DNA of 64,000 nt, taken from positions 29,078,001-29,142,000 of the forward strand of contig CM114271.1 in the NCBI GenBank assembly GCA_050084515.1, given 5' to 3'. Below are positions 13,330 through 25,712 of the stretch, piece after piece (within the stretch, counting starts at the first letter, position 1; each line of letters opens with the position of its first letter). The stretch is from Blasia pusilla (lineage: Eukaryota > Marchantiophyta > Marchantiopsida > Blasiales). The translations under genes and the position numbers were made by a program. The notes beneath the pieces are model-generated. The model worked only from the letters and a program-made list of their open reading frames with translations, had not been told where the DNA came from and made no database searches.

Positions 13330-15600
13330 CAAATCCATTCTCCTAATGAGAGGCTTGGGCTACACACATAAGGCAAGGAGGACTATAGCTCCGCCGCCAT
13401 GTCAAGAGGTTCAACAAAAAGAGAATGAACTCTCAAGGTCTCTCTCTTGGAGGTATACTTTCTTCCCTCCCCCAAACTCTCTCCACGGTAATGTATGCTT
13501 GTAGGTCACCTCCTTGGCTCTTGACCTTCTGTAGCGGGTCAAAGGTCACTTGCAAAAGTGGAAAGTCAACTATACCAAAAAATGCAACTTACTCGAAATA
13601 GCAAATTCCTCAATATGGCTCCAAATTAGTCGAAACGAAGGGAAAACCTCCTCTCTCAGGTTATCCGTGGCCTTAGCAGATCTTCCTCGACCTCTTCAAG
13701 CTGTTCTCTAGTATCTCTGAAGGCGTTCTACTAGATCTCGTCGATCTATCATAATAGACGTGACAACCACGTAGGATAGGTACTTAGAGCTAGGAGGTTT
13801 GGTTGGGTCAAAGGACGGAAGACGTTTAGGGTGGATATTGGGAGAAGTTAATGGCATCGGATATCGAAAGCGTTTAGGGTTGGATGGAATATCTTGAGGA
13901 CGGTCGAACAAGGACGACAAGTTGATGGAAGGGAACGGACGAACGAAGCCGGCTTTTGAGGAGGACAAACGGATTTAGAAAAGGAAGGATGGACGGAGAT
14001 GTATTTCAGGAGGACGAATGGATTTTCAGGAGGACAGACGTTCACACCGCGTCCTTGCTCGTGCGTAGAGGGGGGACTTTCTCGCTTGGACGCGAAGTGC
14101 TGTCTCTCTTTGCGCAAGATCCCTCTCCCGCCCCTCTCTCTCCTTCGCGTTTTGTTGCATGCGCCGAACTCCTCACGCTTTGTTACGGTTTTCCGCTCAT
14201 CGCTATCGCGCCCCTCTCCCTTTGTTTACCACTGTGCTTCGTGTTGATTGCAAATCGTTTGTTGCAGGTTCTTCCAGGTTTGTCTCTTTGCGGTTGGTCC
14301 TTTGGCGCTTTCGAGGCCCTGTCTCTTCTCTCAGACGCGCGTGAAGAGTTCAGATTTGTTGTGTTCCTTAGTATTTCTGCCTATGTGGCTCTCTTGTTGC
14401 ATGCTTACTTCTTGCCATTTCTCCTCTTCGTCCCTGATTGCGCTTCCTAAATCGTGGTGCTACCAGAGCGCATTTGAGGCTATTTTATTGCGATTTTCGT
14501 TGCATTCAAGGGTATTTTGGTAGGAAAGGAAGAGTTTGTGTTTGCGTGGTCTCTCACCTCTCCGCTTGTTCCTTAGTGTTTATGGCTTTGAGGCTCTCTT
14601 CTCGTAGTAGGCTCATATCCTCGCCATTTTCGCCTCTTTGGTGAATGACTCTGTATCTTCCGTCTCTACTTGCGATTCTTGAATCGCAAGATTGAACAAG
14701 TGCTTTCAATTTTGACTCTCATGTTATTCGTACTTTTTCTCGCTCGTCTCCTCTTGCTCTGAGGCATCTCCTGCCTTGTGTGCTTTGTTTATTTGCATCT
14801 GTCTGGTTCGTACTTTCACATTTGTGTGCGTCTTGTGGATTTGGGTCACTGCAGTGAGAAATACCGAGAGCGGCTCTACGTTTAGTATAGCGCAATTTTT
14901 CAGTTTCGGATTGTCTTTAGGTTTCATCCACACACTGCAGAATATCAGGTGCATAATCATTTCTCCCAACACGATGACGCTAAGTGTATTGTCTTATTCT
15001 ACTTCACAATACTTATTGTCTTATCGCATGACACAAGAATTTGTGCTATCTTCTTAATGTGCTCTTCATGAATTGACTTTCTTGTAGGTTGGCATTGTGA
15101 GTGTCTTGCTCCCATGAAATCTGCTATTGAGGTTCAACTACATCTTGATTATGAGTTTGCCTTGCGATAACACTTTGCTTTAGCAGCTCCAGGGGATATT
15201 CTTGGTGAGGGTTAGGGTTTATGTATCTGTGTTATCTCCATGTTCCTATCGTCTCTGCTTGCAGTTCCTATTCAGAATCCGTAATGCCATTCCTCATCAT
15301 GTCCAACATTGCCAAATTTGTGACGCTAGCTATGTGCAGACATTAGTACAAGCCTCTTGTTTTCCTTTCGTGCTATTTGTTATTGTGGTATATTAGAATG
15401 ACTTGGTGAATCCTCTCGTCCATTGCCTTACTGCTCTCCTCGCCCATGTGTATGTATTGTGTAGGATATTCGGCCTTTGACAAGAGAATTAGAGCTTTCA
15501 AAGTTTCTCTTGCCGGTTGAGTACTAGGTGCTTGGAGTTCTTTTGCAATCTCTCCCTTTTTTTGGTTTTAGGGGGGGTTAGGTAGGGTCTGGCAGATTAC
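13330..15600. other. No recognisable gene; GC-richer, pyrimidine-biased stretch
   Basis: Around 13.95-14.05 kb, units of the type AGGAGGACGAATGG recur imperfectly. From 14.05 to 14.65 kb the plus strand is rich in TCTC, CGCC and TTCG words, which look like an untranslated leader or LTR-type sequence. Overlapping ORFs of up to 164 codons occur in three frames but show no domain or motif. I cannot assign a function. Confidence 0.35.
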
Positions 15601-15618
15601 GGTAGGTATCGCAGCAAA

Positions 15619-16077
15619 ATGTCCAGTGAGCCTAAGTTCTTAGATGCAAGCGGATTGCGCTCACTTATGAATTCTATAAAAAATCTTGAGAACATCATGG
15701 GTTGTCTAACAGGAAATCAAGGGTCACTACAAACATGGGTGAATACCATGTTTCACTCAAAAACTTCACAAGAATTTTTCCTAGCTAATATAGTTTGCAA
15801 GCATTCTCACCTTTCTTCCAAAAATTATTTGGAAGATTGGATCATCCTAGGGTTTCCTTTCAAAACCTACATGTGTTTAGAGGAGGAAATAAGGATGGCC
15901 GATTTTAACGGGGCATTTTCACCTAGATCTCGTAAGGCTGGAAATTATGTTTGGTTAGATTGCTCTTTCCAGAAGAAGGGCTTTATGGAATTTCTTGTTG
16001 GGGGAAGGATGGGCGGGAACATGGAGGTAACACAAATTTGGGACATCAAGAGTATAGGTATATTAGGATATTCTTGA
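15619..16077 (+). CDS. Unrecognised ORF or exon-like segment, 152 codons
   Basis: Opens with an ATG (MSSEPKFLDASGLRSLMNSI) and reads through to TGA without low-complexity bias. It includes SSKNYLEDWIILGF and a Gly-rich end. A family is not recognisable. It may be an exon of the same decayed gene as the segment at 16869-17404, since both are on the plus strand and no other coding signal intervenes. It could also be chance or part of an unknown retroelement. Confidence 0.3.
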   Translation: MSSEPKFLDASGLRSLMNSIKNLENIMGCLTGNQGSLQTWVNTMFHSKTSQEFFLANIVCKHSHLSSKNYLEDWIILGFPFKTYMCLEEEIRMADFNGAFSPRSRKAGNYVWLDCSFQKKGFMEFLVGGRMGGNMEVTQIWDIKSIGILGYS

Positions 16078-16868
16078 ATTAGGATACTATTCCATATACT
16101 CTTGAACTTGCTCTTGCGTAAGTACCAAGGGCTCTTCTACAAGTTGACCACAATCTTTAGGGGCGGTTAGCCTATGGACTTGTCGAGGAATATACATGCC
16201 TTGTGCACGCTCTTTGGCGGATGGAAGAGCTATTGCAACACTGCAGTAGTCCCCTACAGAGAGATACTGTCTTCAAGTTGTTCATATTGAGAGTTGAGTT
16301 GTTGTGTTTGATACGTTGCTGTACCATCTGCGACTATGAGAGGTAAATCTCTTACTTTGTTCCATGTTTATGTTGTTATTGTATGGGGTTAGGTAAAAGG
16401 AAAGGTGGAGAAAGAGCATAACTCCCACTAGTCTAAGTCACCACGTTTGCTTCATTTGTGGGCAAGAGCCCATCCCCTATTGAGAAACTTTTCTAGCTTC
16501 CAAACCTCCCTTTGGCGAGATCGGATGGAGTGGGTCTACTACTGCTACTATGAAGAGCACAAAAAATACGTGTGTTTGTGCTCCAAGTGTCTTAGTGTAT
16601 AGAGTTTTTTTGATTTCCCGAAACCTTCAACTCCCATATTGCTACACATTGGTTGAGGCCTATGTTGGGAACACCTTGGCCCTCGGGGAAGAAGAAGGCT
16701 GAAGTAGATAATGAAGGATATGGAGAGGAGGAGGACGAAGACGAGGGTAACCAAGGTTACTCTCCCCTTGTAGCCATCCAATTTTTTAGCATAGAGGCTG
16801 CATTGTAATAGGGTGTGTAGGTTTGGGGTTTATCGAAAGTGTCTCTGTGCTCATACTCTCTTGGATGC

Positions 16869-17404
16869 AGGTACACATGCTAAGCCAAGTGCTACAAATA
16901 TTTGGGTTAGAGGCACCTTGTTACAACCCTGGGCCAACCACAAGAAATAGAAGAAGGCGGTTATTTTTCAACAAGGTGAAGGAGCATGCAAAGAGGGCAT
17001 GCCCTTATGTACCCATGCCTCCTATGACAAATATTTTGATTGCTTTTGAGGCCTATAGAACTGACCAGTTTGAGCAGAATTCTTGGGCATGTTTAGCTAG
17101 TGTAGATGGGTTAGAGAAGGCAAGAGAGGAACTTGAGGGTGCTATAGTGCTCCCTAGTACCACATTGAAGGGATGGATTGATTCCGGGAAGAGGCTTCTC
17201 CCTTCCACCATCCCTCTTGATAGAGGTCATCGACAAACCTATTGGAGATGCTTGGCAACATTCCATCACTTGAGTGCAGCTTGGGTGATGGATAAAAATG
17301 AACGTTTTTGTTGGGATGCCAAGGTAGATACTAGGAAACAGAAAATAGAGCATGGTCTAGTGGTTTTAGATCTCATGCATCGATCATGGAGGCATGCTTA
17401 TTAA
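16869..17404 (+). CDS. Unrecognised exon-like segment ending RSWRHAY
   Basis: A splice-acceptor-like TCTCTTGGATGCAG ends at 16869. The open frame that follows runs about 178 codons to TAA. It contains a basic stretch (TRNRRRRLFF), a Pro-rich PYVPMPPM and Trp-rich segments (NSWACLASVDG, TYWRCLATFHHLSAAWV). I do not recognise the family. The amino-acid composition looks like real protein rather than a shadow frame. It is most likely a fragment of a mobile-element gene or an orphan gene. Confidence 0.35.
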
Positions 17405-17749
17405 TGTAGTGAGGAGTATTACCTCCCATGGGTCACACATAATTACAAAATATGGAAAGAAAAATAAAGTCCCATAATACTTGACCAGATGAGAAAGAAA
17501 GTTTCTCGCATGTATGTGGATGGTGTCAGCTGCCGCAGGGCGGATGCTGTGGTGCGGGTATAGTGTTTCTTTTGCATTGCTAATGACCATTGCATTCTAT
17601 GTAATAGTACATCTTGTGTTTGGGTGATGGATCCTTACATAAGCTAGGTAGAGTGTTGGTAAATCCAAGTTAGGCATTTGAAAGGTTTTCTATGTATAGG
17701 GGGTTTAGATGTTCAGATTATTAACAAAAGTGTTTCTAATGGAGATGAA

Positions 17750-17985
17750 GTCCCACACCAAGAACCAATGTCCACTCAGGATAGAGATGGGGATGGTAGC
17801 AGACTAGCAAGGTCTTAGGAGCCAAGCAAGGTTCACGAAGATAGAGAGTTTAGGGAGGTTCAGGAAGACATAGAGCCAACTAGGGTTCAGGATGGGCTTG
17901 AGCCCACTAGGGCTCAAGCTGATGAGCACGTGGTACCACCCACTCGGCGATCTACTGATAAACACATGAGACTTTGTGCATTATA
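17750..17985 (+). pseudogene. Exon-like segment with short coding repeats, interrupted by stops
   Basis: In one frame it reads GDEVPHQEPMSTQDRDGDG..., a stop, then imperfect repeats of the type VQEDIEPTR / VQDGLEPTR / AQADEHVVPPTRR, and closes soon after. The DNA repeats in units near 27 bp (around 17855-17930). It may be the acidic C-terminal part of the gene at 15.6-17.4 kb. No family recognised. Confidence 0.25.
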
Positions 17986-17989
17986 GCAG

Positions 17990-19380
17990 GAACGGAGGAA
18001 AGGACTAGAGACAAAATTGACTCACTCCTCGATCACAAGAATATCTCCAGTGTTTTCAAAGATAAAACACCTTTATACACACAATGTATATACCCACTAG
18101 AGGTCACTGGGGGCTTGGCCCACACCCAATTGCTATAAGAATCAACTACGGAATTCACTCTTTCTGGTCAACAATCATCGAGCTGAGACAAATTCCAATG
18201 AATAGAATGACCCATAACTCAACTTGCCTTCTACGCTAAAGGTGCAATTCCATGTGTTTGGGACACTCGAGATGAGGTGTCCAGGAAATGAACAGTGGAA
18301 CGGATAAGTTCATCCAACAAAAACTTTGGTAGCTAGTATAAGAGGGTATGTTGGGTACTTAAGCATGTTAAAGCGATGGTTCCTATTTCCCTTCGCTTTA
18401 TATGTGGCGATTAGCAACAAATGTAGTTACAACTAACTTAGAGGTCATAGGTTTGGGACGCTAAAACTTTATGAAGAGGCAAAAAACTTTGGGGTAGGAT
18501 ATGGAGGGTGTCTAAAGCGTTTGTTTTAGTTTTGGCTATTTCGCTTAGTTACGACTATTTTGGAGAAACCTTTATATAGTGCGGAAGACACAAGAGTTAT
18601 TTTTAGTAGCATTGTATTATTGTCCCCTTAATGCGGTCATGTCTTGTGGAACGTGACATGGTTATGGTGTTAGACGGAGTAACATAGTTACATTGTAATG
18701 ACAGACTGAAGCACGTCACCTAGCCACACGACATACCTGTTGACAAAATGCATAGTTTCTTTACATCGTATTACACTGAACACCTCTTTTCATATGTTCA
18801 AGTGACACCCCTCTTGAACACAAGATTACATATGTTATGGAATTTTTTTTTACTAAGACATAACTTAGATATAAACAATAATCAATAAAACAACATCCAT
18901 GTAAGTTTGCAAGGAGAAAATGTTGGCTTTTTTCGGATTGATGTGTGGCCATTATGTTGAGTTTCTTTCTAAGAGTCTAAGATTATAGGATCCGGGATCT
19001 GGATTGTTGCATGAACTTGGCAATTCCGAATCTCTATTGCAAGTTGGATCTATGAGCCTATCTAACATTTCATCTACTTTGGTCCTCTTTGTAATTTTGG
19101 CACTCCTATAACTACTATGGGGTGTGTCATTTACCAAAGGCCACTAGGAATCGCTGAAGGAGTGTTGGATTTTTTCATCTTGAACTTTGCTCACAAGAGC
19201 ATCCAAGTCCAAATGAGTACATGCCTCTGCTTCCATTTCTGCCTCCATATTTAGAAACTTTATTTTCTTCACTCTATGGAAAGACTCAACCTGGTGGTCT
19301 TGAAAAGAAGGCTAATTTCTGACCTGATTATGAGACCTGCGTTGTTCATGCATGCTCTTGTACCAATCGAGGTGCGGTAA
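17990..19380. other. No recognisable gene
   Basis: Moderately AT-rich sequence with no ORF that shows a domain, no RNA gene and no obvious terminal repeats. The block at about 18.0-18.7 kb has the flavour of LTR or UTR sequence but no boundaries could be defined. Confidence 0.4.
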
Positions 19381-19584
19381 GAGGAGAGGAAGAGAGGAAG
19401 AGAGGAGAGAGGAGAGAGGAAACTACCTTCAACCGAAATAGATACTTTTTTTGAAGAGAGTTTCCTATGATTTGAAGAGAGTTTCCGTTGGGTTGAAGAG
19501 AGGAAACTTTTTGTGTGAATTTTTTTGCACTTTTTTGCTCAGTTATTAGCAGTCCCACAGTTTTTTTTTCTCTTCCATATTTTG

Positions 19585-19612
19585 GCAACCCATCTGAGTC
19601 CGACTGGTTGCA
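19585..19612. repeat. Solitary copy of the GC-rich palindrome (left-most)
   Basis: A diverged copy with CAACCCATCTGAG on the left and a CTGGTTG right arm. It is the most distal member on the left side and marks the left limit of palindrome-bearing DNA. Confidence 0.7.
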
Positions 19613-19789
19613 AATTGCACAAAATTTACAAAACTGAAAAATCTGTGGAATCATAAGTGTGGAACCAATCACTTTTTCCATCCAAGGTCTGGAAACAATC
19701 TACCATTTGCCCTGGGCTGAATAGAGTTCAAGCTCAAAGTGAAGGTTCTTGAAAAATGAAAGTACAATCTAAAACCTCATTTTGCATCC

Positions 19790-22700
19790 TCAAAGTGGTT
19801 TGTTTAAAATACTTTGCACTTCTTTGAGGGACAGAATTGGTTGGTGGATTCCTACTCCTACCTCGGACTCTCTTAAAACTACCAGCAACACATAGTACAT
19901 GTGCTTACAAGGGAAATACCTTGTGCCACTTGTCTCTCTTTGGACAAAGTCATCACATGAACATGTGGGAAAGCAACAGATGTGCACCACAAACACCCCT
20001 GTGACACTGGAATTTACAGTGTTGTTCAAAAACCCAATACATCCTTCCTATTCTATTGCCACGCATGACATCTTTCGTGGCGATGATCTCCATTTTTTCC
20101 TCCCGAGCTGATGCAATTCGCTTTGCTCTCTCCACCGTTGGCCTACTCATTCTGTTTCTCTTCACCCCATTTCTAGGCTCAAACAGAAATAGTGGATTGA
20201 GATCATCCACCTTCTCCGGGTACATGTTGACATCAATCTTGGGTTGAATACGAAATACGAAGGTCTCTGTAATGCGAACATGCTCCGAACTTCCCCCGTC
20301 TACGAGTCTGAAACCGGAACTTGTAAGATTGTCCACTTCGTCTTGAGTGCAGTTCGTACCTGCGGCGATGGGCCAAATTGTGGGGGTATTCCCTAGAGCT
20401 CCAATGGCAGCCGGATAAGACTTCCGGAAAGCGCAAGATTCATTTGGGCAGAAGAAGTACTTCAATTGATCCCCGGTCCTTGTGAAACGATCAAAGGTCT
20501 TGAGTCCCCAAAACCCAGGCAGTGGTCGTCTAGTCCTTGTACAGTTCTTATTTAGGAAAGTGCCGCATGCTCTCCTAATGCCATCAGATCCTGCCCTGCA
20601 GGTGGATCCACGTCCTGGGTTGCTCCGAGATATATGCCACAGTTTTAGGTTGCAATCCACCTCCATTACCGGAATCCCATATTGTTGAACCACCCTAGTG
20701 ACCGGATGTTGCGAACTTCCAGCAACGGAGGGCTTTCGAAATAAGACATTCACTCATTTTGGAGAAGGGTCTCCATCACGGATTTGGGAGCGGTCCGGGG
20801 TCCCCGAATACATGGGCGGTGTAATTTCCTCATCCAAATCAATCATCGGATTTGTTCCTCGATGCTGCCTCTTCACCTGCGTGAAGTCAAGATACTTATC
20901 TGGTCTCCACGAGTCTCGCTCGGACTGCTCTACCACCATCTGTATGGGACGTCTTGAAACCCGCCCACGAATATCCCCACCAATGTGTACGTCTTGCTCG
21001 AGGGGAGTTCCAGCTACGCACCGGTTGAAGGCTTCTACATACAGTTTTTCATCACCAGATCTCACAGCCGCCCTGACATAGAGCTCGTAGATTGACGACC
21101 CCCTTCCTTTTGTTATGCCTTTTGTGAGGAAGATATGGGATGCTACCGACTATAGCATTGCTCTTTCCTGGTCTTATTGGCATGGCTCCACAAGTGAAAT
21201 TTGTTGGCATGCTTATGACGACCTCCAGGAGGAATGAACACTTTCTGCTCCACTTGTGTTGGGGCAGAGGGCATTTTCATGAATGTTCAATCCCTGCAAC
21301 GACAACAATGTTAGAAGGGAACGAAAATAGCTCAGGAGTCAAAGAAATAAGCTACATGTCGAAACCAGACGGGTTGCAAGGCCGAGGCATCCCATGAACG
21401 ACTCTGCGATCCGTCGGGTCCCGACGTGTTGCAACCCTAAATCCACCTACTACAACCCGTCGGATTCAGACGGGTTGCAAGAACCTTTGGCCACTCTGGA
21501 AGATCCAAGTGCAAGTCATCCGAAACCCATCCAGGTCGAACTATTTGCAGGCCTTGTATACATGCAACTTGCATACTTGTATACGGGTTGCACCAAAATT
21601 CTGGATGCAACCCGTCGGTTTCTGACGGGTTGCACACTCGGGCAACCCGTCGCATCCGACAGCTTCCTTGGTTTCTTCGGTTTGAAATCCCTATAGTTCC
21701 CACGCTTCTCAACTTGAGCTGCAACTTTACAAACAATTCTCAGCGTGAGCTTGACAAGACAAAATAGTGAACTCACTTGCCGCATGAAGTTTTCCCATTG
21801 TCTCATACGTCATGATCCCACTTAACTCAACCAAGAGCACAACTCTTTGTACTTCCCCTCAATCGCATGCTTCCTCCACCACCCATGAAGTTCTTCTTGG
21901 CATTCCATGGCCTGTTTCAAGGTTTTGCTGTCCTTGCAGCGTTGGAGTAGAGTGACATGCTCTGTCCTCTTATTCTCCTTGATGCAAGATTTGGTGTACC
22001 GGTCACAGACTGTTGCCAATGGAAAGCATCCGACCTTTCCCTCTCCGGTTGAACCTCTCCACCCCAGAACACTTCCCGGATAGCAATCCACCCAAGTTGT
22101 GCATTGTCCGCCATGAACCCATAAATTTCCGGAGGTGGCCTTTTGTTTTCCTTCACCACCTCCAATAAGAGTAACCAACACATCTTCAAACTGCCAACGT
22201 CTTCTGCTTTTACTTTACAGACAAATATAGTTTTGATTCCCTTCTCCACATGGTCATAAACGTGAGCACCCATTGTCAACCATCCGTTCAACACCCTAGA
22301 GCAAATATCAAAGCTTACCCAAGTTGCCGTAAGATCTTCCCCTTCTCTCATTCGATCTATAAGATCGAGGCCACTTGACGGACCTGTGGTTGACATTTTG
22401 AAGACATAGGCCCTGGATCCCTCGCCTCCTTGGCCCATGAACTACCATCTCTGAGTGAATGGAAATCTGGAGTTGGCCTTGATTCTGGCGATGGCATCCA
22501 TTTCGGCCGTCTTTCCATCCAGAACCCGTATTTGACGCAACAAATTCCGGAAGCATTCAGAATCAACGAGAAATGCGAGATTTTCCCAGAGTTGTTTCTC
22601 CTCAGCCGCCGTGATCTCGCCCTGTCCAGGGATTCCAAGAATTTTTTCACAAATTTGTGATGCTGTTGTGAGCTTGATCACTCCGGGCTTTGAACCCAGA

Positions 22701-23757
22701 GAGTTTGTGTAGACCTCGGCAACTTTTTTCGCCACATCCTCCTTGATGTGTCTCTGAATTGCATCGGTCACAGGATGAGTGTGGGAGCCAACATGAACTG
22801 CCAGCCTTGTGTATTCTGACGTGGAGCCCAAGTCGTGGAAAATGAAAAATATGTATGCAGGACATGCTCCAACGCAGAAGGGCGATGCCTGACAATGAGG
22901 ACATCGATGGCCTCCCGGCGGTATGGTGGCACAGACCTCGTATGGAGTTTCTGCATTCTTGGGGGGGAATTGCGACGTATTGACTCGCCCGTTGTGCTCT
23001 ACATACGGGCATGCTGGAATTCTACACTCCAAGGTTCCAACACATTGGCGGTGGGAGACAATCCAAGGACCATCTGGAATTGAAGCACTAGTCCGTTGAA
23101 GCACCATCGATGACAATCAGACTTTCTGTCCATACCCTTCAGGCATCCTCCATCTTTCTTTTGAGCAGGAGCAGCAAGTGGAGGCAACTCAAAAATGAAA
23201 TTACCATCGTATGTGGGCGGCAGCTCGTTGACAAGAATGTGCTTGAACATTTTCAAGGCCAGAGACGAAAGCAAACTATTTCCTGACTCACAAGAGGAAC
23301 GAGTAGGCGGACAGAGGGCACGGTTGGTGTCCGACAGATCCACTATTTTTGATAACATCCGGAATCTCTTCAGGAAGAACAACATTGTTACAAGCGTGTG
23401 AAGTTGGAGTCGCAACCGGATCTACTGAGCTAGGAGTTGCAAACGTAGAGCTCGGTGCACTAGGAAATTCTCGACTGTCTACTTGGGAAACAGACGAATT
23501 CAGGGGCAAGCCGTAAAATCTGTATTGACCATTTTCTAGAGGTAGGAGATTCCATACTTTACGGTCTGCAATCATACAGTACCGTCCACCTTAACATCCT
23601 TGGATACAAAGATGGTTCCAATTTGGAGAAGAAATCGAAAAGAGAGAAAATTTTCATCCACTGCTATGAAAGACTCAAGAGCTTGCGGTCGAACGATTTC
23701 TGATTGAGGAAGGGCCACTAGATGAGTGCCACAAGTGAGCTTCACATAATTATCCAT
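19790..23757 (-). pseudogene. MULE-type transposase with GCM/FLYWCH-like zinc region, DDE core and SWIM finger (decayed)
   Basis: Read from 23757 down. The N-terminus is MDNYVKLTCGTHLVAL. A Cys/His-rich region follows around 23110-22900 (HRQCVGTLECRIPACPYVEHNG), resembling WRKY-GCM/FLYWCH DNA-binding fingers of Mutator-like transposases. The DDE core is at 22340-21917, with YGFMADNAQ (about 22126) and DAFHWQQS (about 22025) matching the MULE D...H pattern. A donor CAA|GTGAGT near 21779 and an acceptor TTGTCGTTGCAG near 21300 bound an intron containing palindromes. A long C-terminal exon ends in a SWIM finger (CSCDDF...RYFPCKHMYYVLL, about 19965-19890). Breaks: frame changes at about 23570 and 23095, an in-frame TGA at 20756-20754, another frame change near 20010. 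A minus-strand TATA box lies about 40 bp upstream of the ATG. Mobilises DNA by cut-and-paste if intact; not functional here. Confidence 0.75.
21366..21660. repeat. Palindrome cluster 1, inside the transposase intron
   Basis: Two near-perfect copies (21453-21477 and 21608-21632, arms CAACCCGTCGG / GACGGGTTG) plus half-sites at about 21370, 21415 and 21642. ORFs through it are artefacts of the repeat. Confidence 0.8.
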
Positions 23758-23795
23758 TCCCAGAAGATTCCAACAGGAGGAGAATGAGAATGTTT

Positions 23796-23804
23796 TATTT
23801 ATAG
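23796..23804 (-). promoter_or_regulatory. TATA box of the transposase gene
   Basis: CTATAAATA on the minus strand, about 40 bp upstream of the ATG at 23757. The spacing allows only a very short leader. It faces away from the TATA box of the ParB-methyltransferase gene, so the two genes have divergent promoters. Confidence 0.5.
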
Positions 23805-23964
23805 TGAATAGGAACTCAGATTCTCCTGACAGAATTTGACTGACAAGATGAAGTTTGGTAGGTGAAATTTTCTGACACAATGGATTCAATTCTGTTGCAA
23901 CTTGTCAAATTCAGGTGGGTTACAGGATTTGGGAAGCAGAGATGTGGGTTGCGAAGCACACTTC

Positions 23965-24674
23965 ATTTTGTTGGAACCCGTCGGAGTCCGTTGGGTTGGT
24001 ACCCCTTTCCTGCCGACCGAAGATCTTTTGAGGCGATTTTGGTAGCATCAAACACAAGATATCGCTTGTTTTTGCGGGATTATCCAACTCAGGGTACATC
24101 TTGTGACCCGTCGGATTGCAATGGGTTTCCTCGGAACAATACGTTGTCGCATTGTTTCTCGAGGGATAACCTATCGATAACCGACGGGTTGCCTTGGTTA
24201 CTCAACTATTAACCCAAGCTAAGCGAACCTTGCAGCCCGTCGGCTTCAGACGGGTTGCACGCTTTTGCCTAACCTTGTAACGCAAACATGAACGAAGCTG
24301 GCAACCCGTCGCTCTCCGACGAGTTGCGCGGGTACCGCGCTTTCTTGCCCAAAGACGGCGGAGGCGCGCAACCCGTCGGCATCAGACGGGTTGCCCTATT
24401 ATCTCACGGTGTTACACTTACATGAAGGAAGCGTGCAAACCGTCTGTTTCCGAAGAGTTCCGCGGGTGCCGCACCTTCTTGCCCAAAGACGGCGAGCCGT
24501 GCAACCCTTCGCCCTCAGACGGGTTGCGCAAGGGCCTCGCCTTGTTTCGCTTACATGAAGGAAGCGTGCAACCTGTCGACCTCCGACGAGTTGCGCGGGA
24601 AGCCCGCGTTGTTATCCCTTAACGAGGGAAGCGTGCAACCCAACGGTCTCCGACGGGTTGCGCGGGTACCTCCC
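23965..24674. repeat. Palindrome array 2, left half (about 67-bp period)
   Basis: About nine copies of the palindrome, at roughly 23975, 24106, 24232, 24303, 24370, 24437, 24500, 24570 and 24637. The last six are spaced 63-70 bp. Spacers in this array resemble one another (words such as CGCGGGTACC and AAAGACGGCG), so it is a diverged tandem array with a palindromic core. It is cut at its right end by a solo LTR. Confidence 0.85.
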
Positions 24675-25707
24675 TGTCGCGACCCTCATAACCAAACAAC
24701 ACCAAATATGCGCCAAGCGAAACATCAGAACTCAAAGGAACTCACGCCGCGAGGTTTGCGCTTTGGAGAGGCGTTTGGAAGAGTCTCTTGGAAAAGTCTA
24801 AGAGACGAAACGCGGAACAGAGTTGTGCGTTTCATGCGTTAGTGGTCGCGACCAGGAAACCTTGACCAAACGCAAGCCGAGACTTGAGATGAGTTGAGTC
24901 TTGGAGGTTGGTTGCCAAAGAGGTGAGAACCAGTTTGGAACACGGCTAGCGTTTGGGAGAATCTGACTGTGTTTAGGACCATAACGTTGAGCTCCGAATT
25001 GCGTTGGGGACAAGTAAGGGCGCGTTGGAAAGCTGATCTTGAGACGCTTCCAACGCACCAAAGATCTTAGCAAACGCATAAGTACAGACTGATATATTGG
25101 CCGAAAACGATTCAGAGAGCAATCGGGTTGAGGGCCAATTGGAGGGGCCCGGGTGTCTTTCCCTAAATGTAGGGGGCCCCCGGAGATCCCCAGAAGTACT
25201 AGAAAGGGGAGTACCTTCTCTGAGATGTCTCGGGAAATGAAACCCCACTTTGGGCGCCAAACGGCGTTTCAGAGGCACGGGATGAAACGGGAGTTTGGCG
25301 CGGAAACCCGAAACCCAAACCTGATCCAAGGGAGTGGACTTTGTACGCCACACTTGGATTCCAACCCGAGATTCACTTCGTGCGAGTCTTGGTGAGGAAC
25401 TCATTGGATGTTCATTGGACAGTTGGAACCGCTAGGCGCGAAACGCCGTTTCAGGTTCCTGAACCGACCAGAAAGTCTGTCCCAAGTTTTTCGAGACTTG
25501 CCCGTGTTGGAAACCGCAAAACTAGGAAGGTTGAGCTTGAAGAGAGAGTCCGAGACGAGAACTCGGAAAGTAATCCCGCTGATTGATCCAAGACCCGACT
25601 AACCGAAGTGCGTGTTTGGATGCAGATCAGCGTTGAGAGCGTGACCTACTGAACGCACGCTTCCGCAACAAACAAGATTAACGTTCAAGGAGAGTAGGCG
25701 CACGACA
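24675..25707 (+). mobile_element. Solo LTR, family A copy 1 (1033 bp), TSD CTCCC
   Basis: Begins TGTCGCGACC and ends CACGACA. The 5-bp target-site duplication CTCCC is perfect at 24670-24674 and 25708-25712. It is homologous end to end with the element at 39535-40537: same start, same end CAAGGAGAGTAGG, shared internal words such as GTTGGAAAGCTGATC versus GTTGGAAATATTATG. There is no internal coding region, PBS or second LTR, so it is a solo LTR left by recombination of an LTR retrotransposon. It split one repeat unit of the palindrome array. Confidence 0.88.
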
Positions 25708-25712
25708 CTCCC

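Noticed and set aside
13185-13376. Minus-strand ORF rich in Arg/Glu/Lys
   Set aside because: It is the translation of a CT/CTTT microsatellite.
21394-21806. ORFs of about 100 codons on both strands around 21.4-21.8 kb
   Set aside because: They cross the transposase intron and the palindromes; both-strand openness comes from the inverted-repeat sequence.
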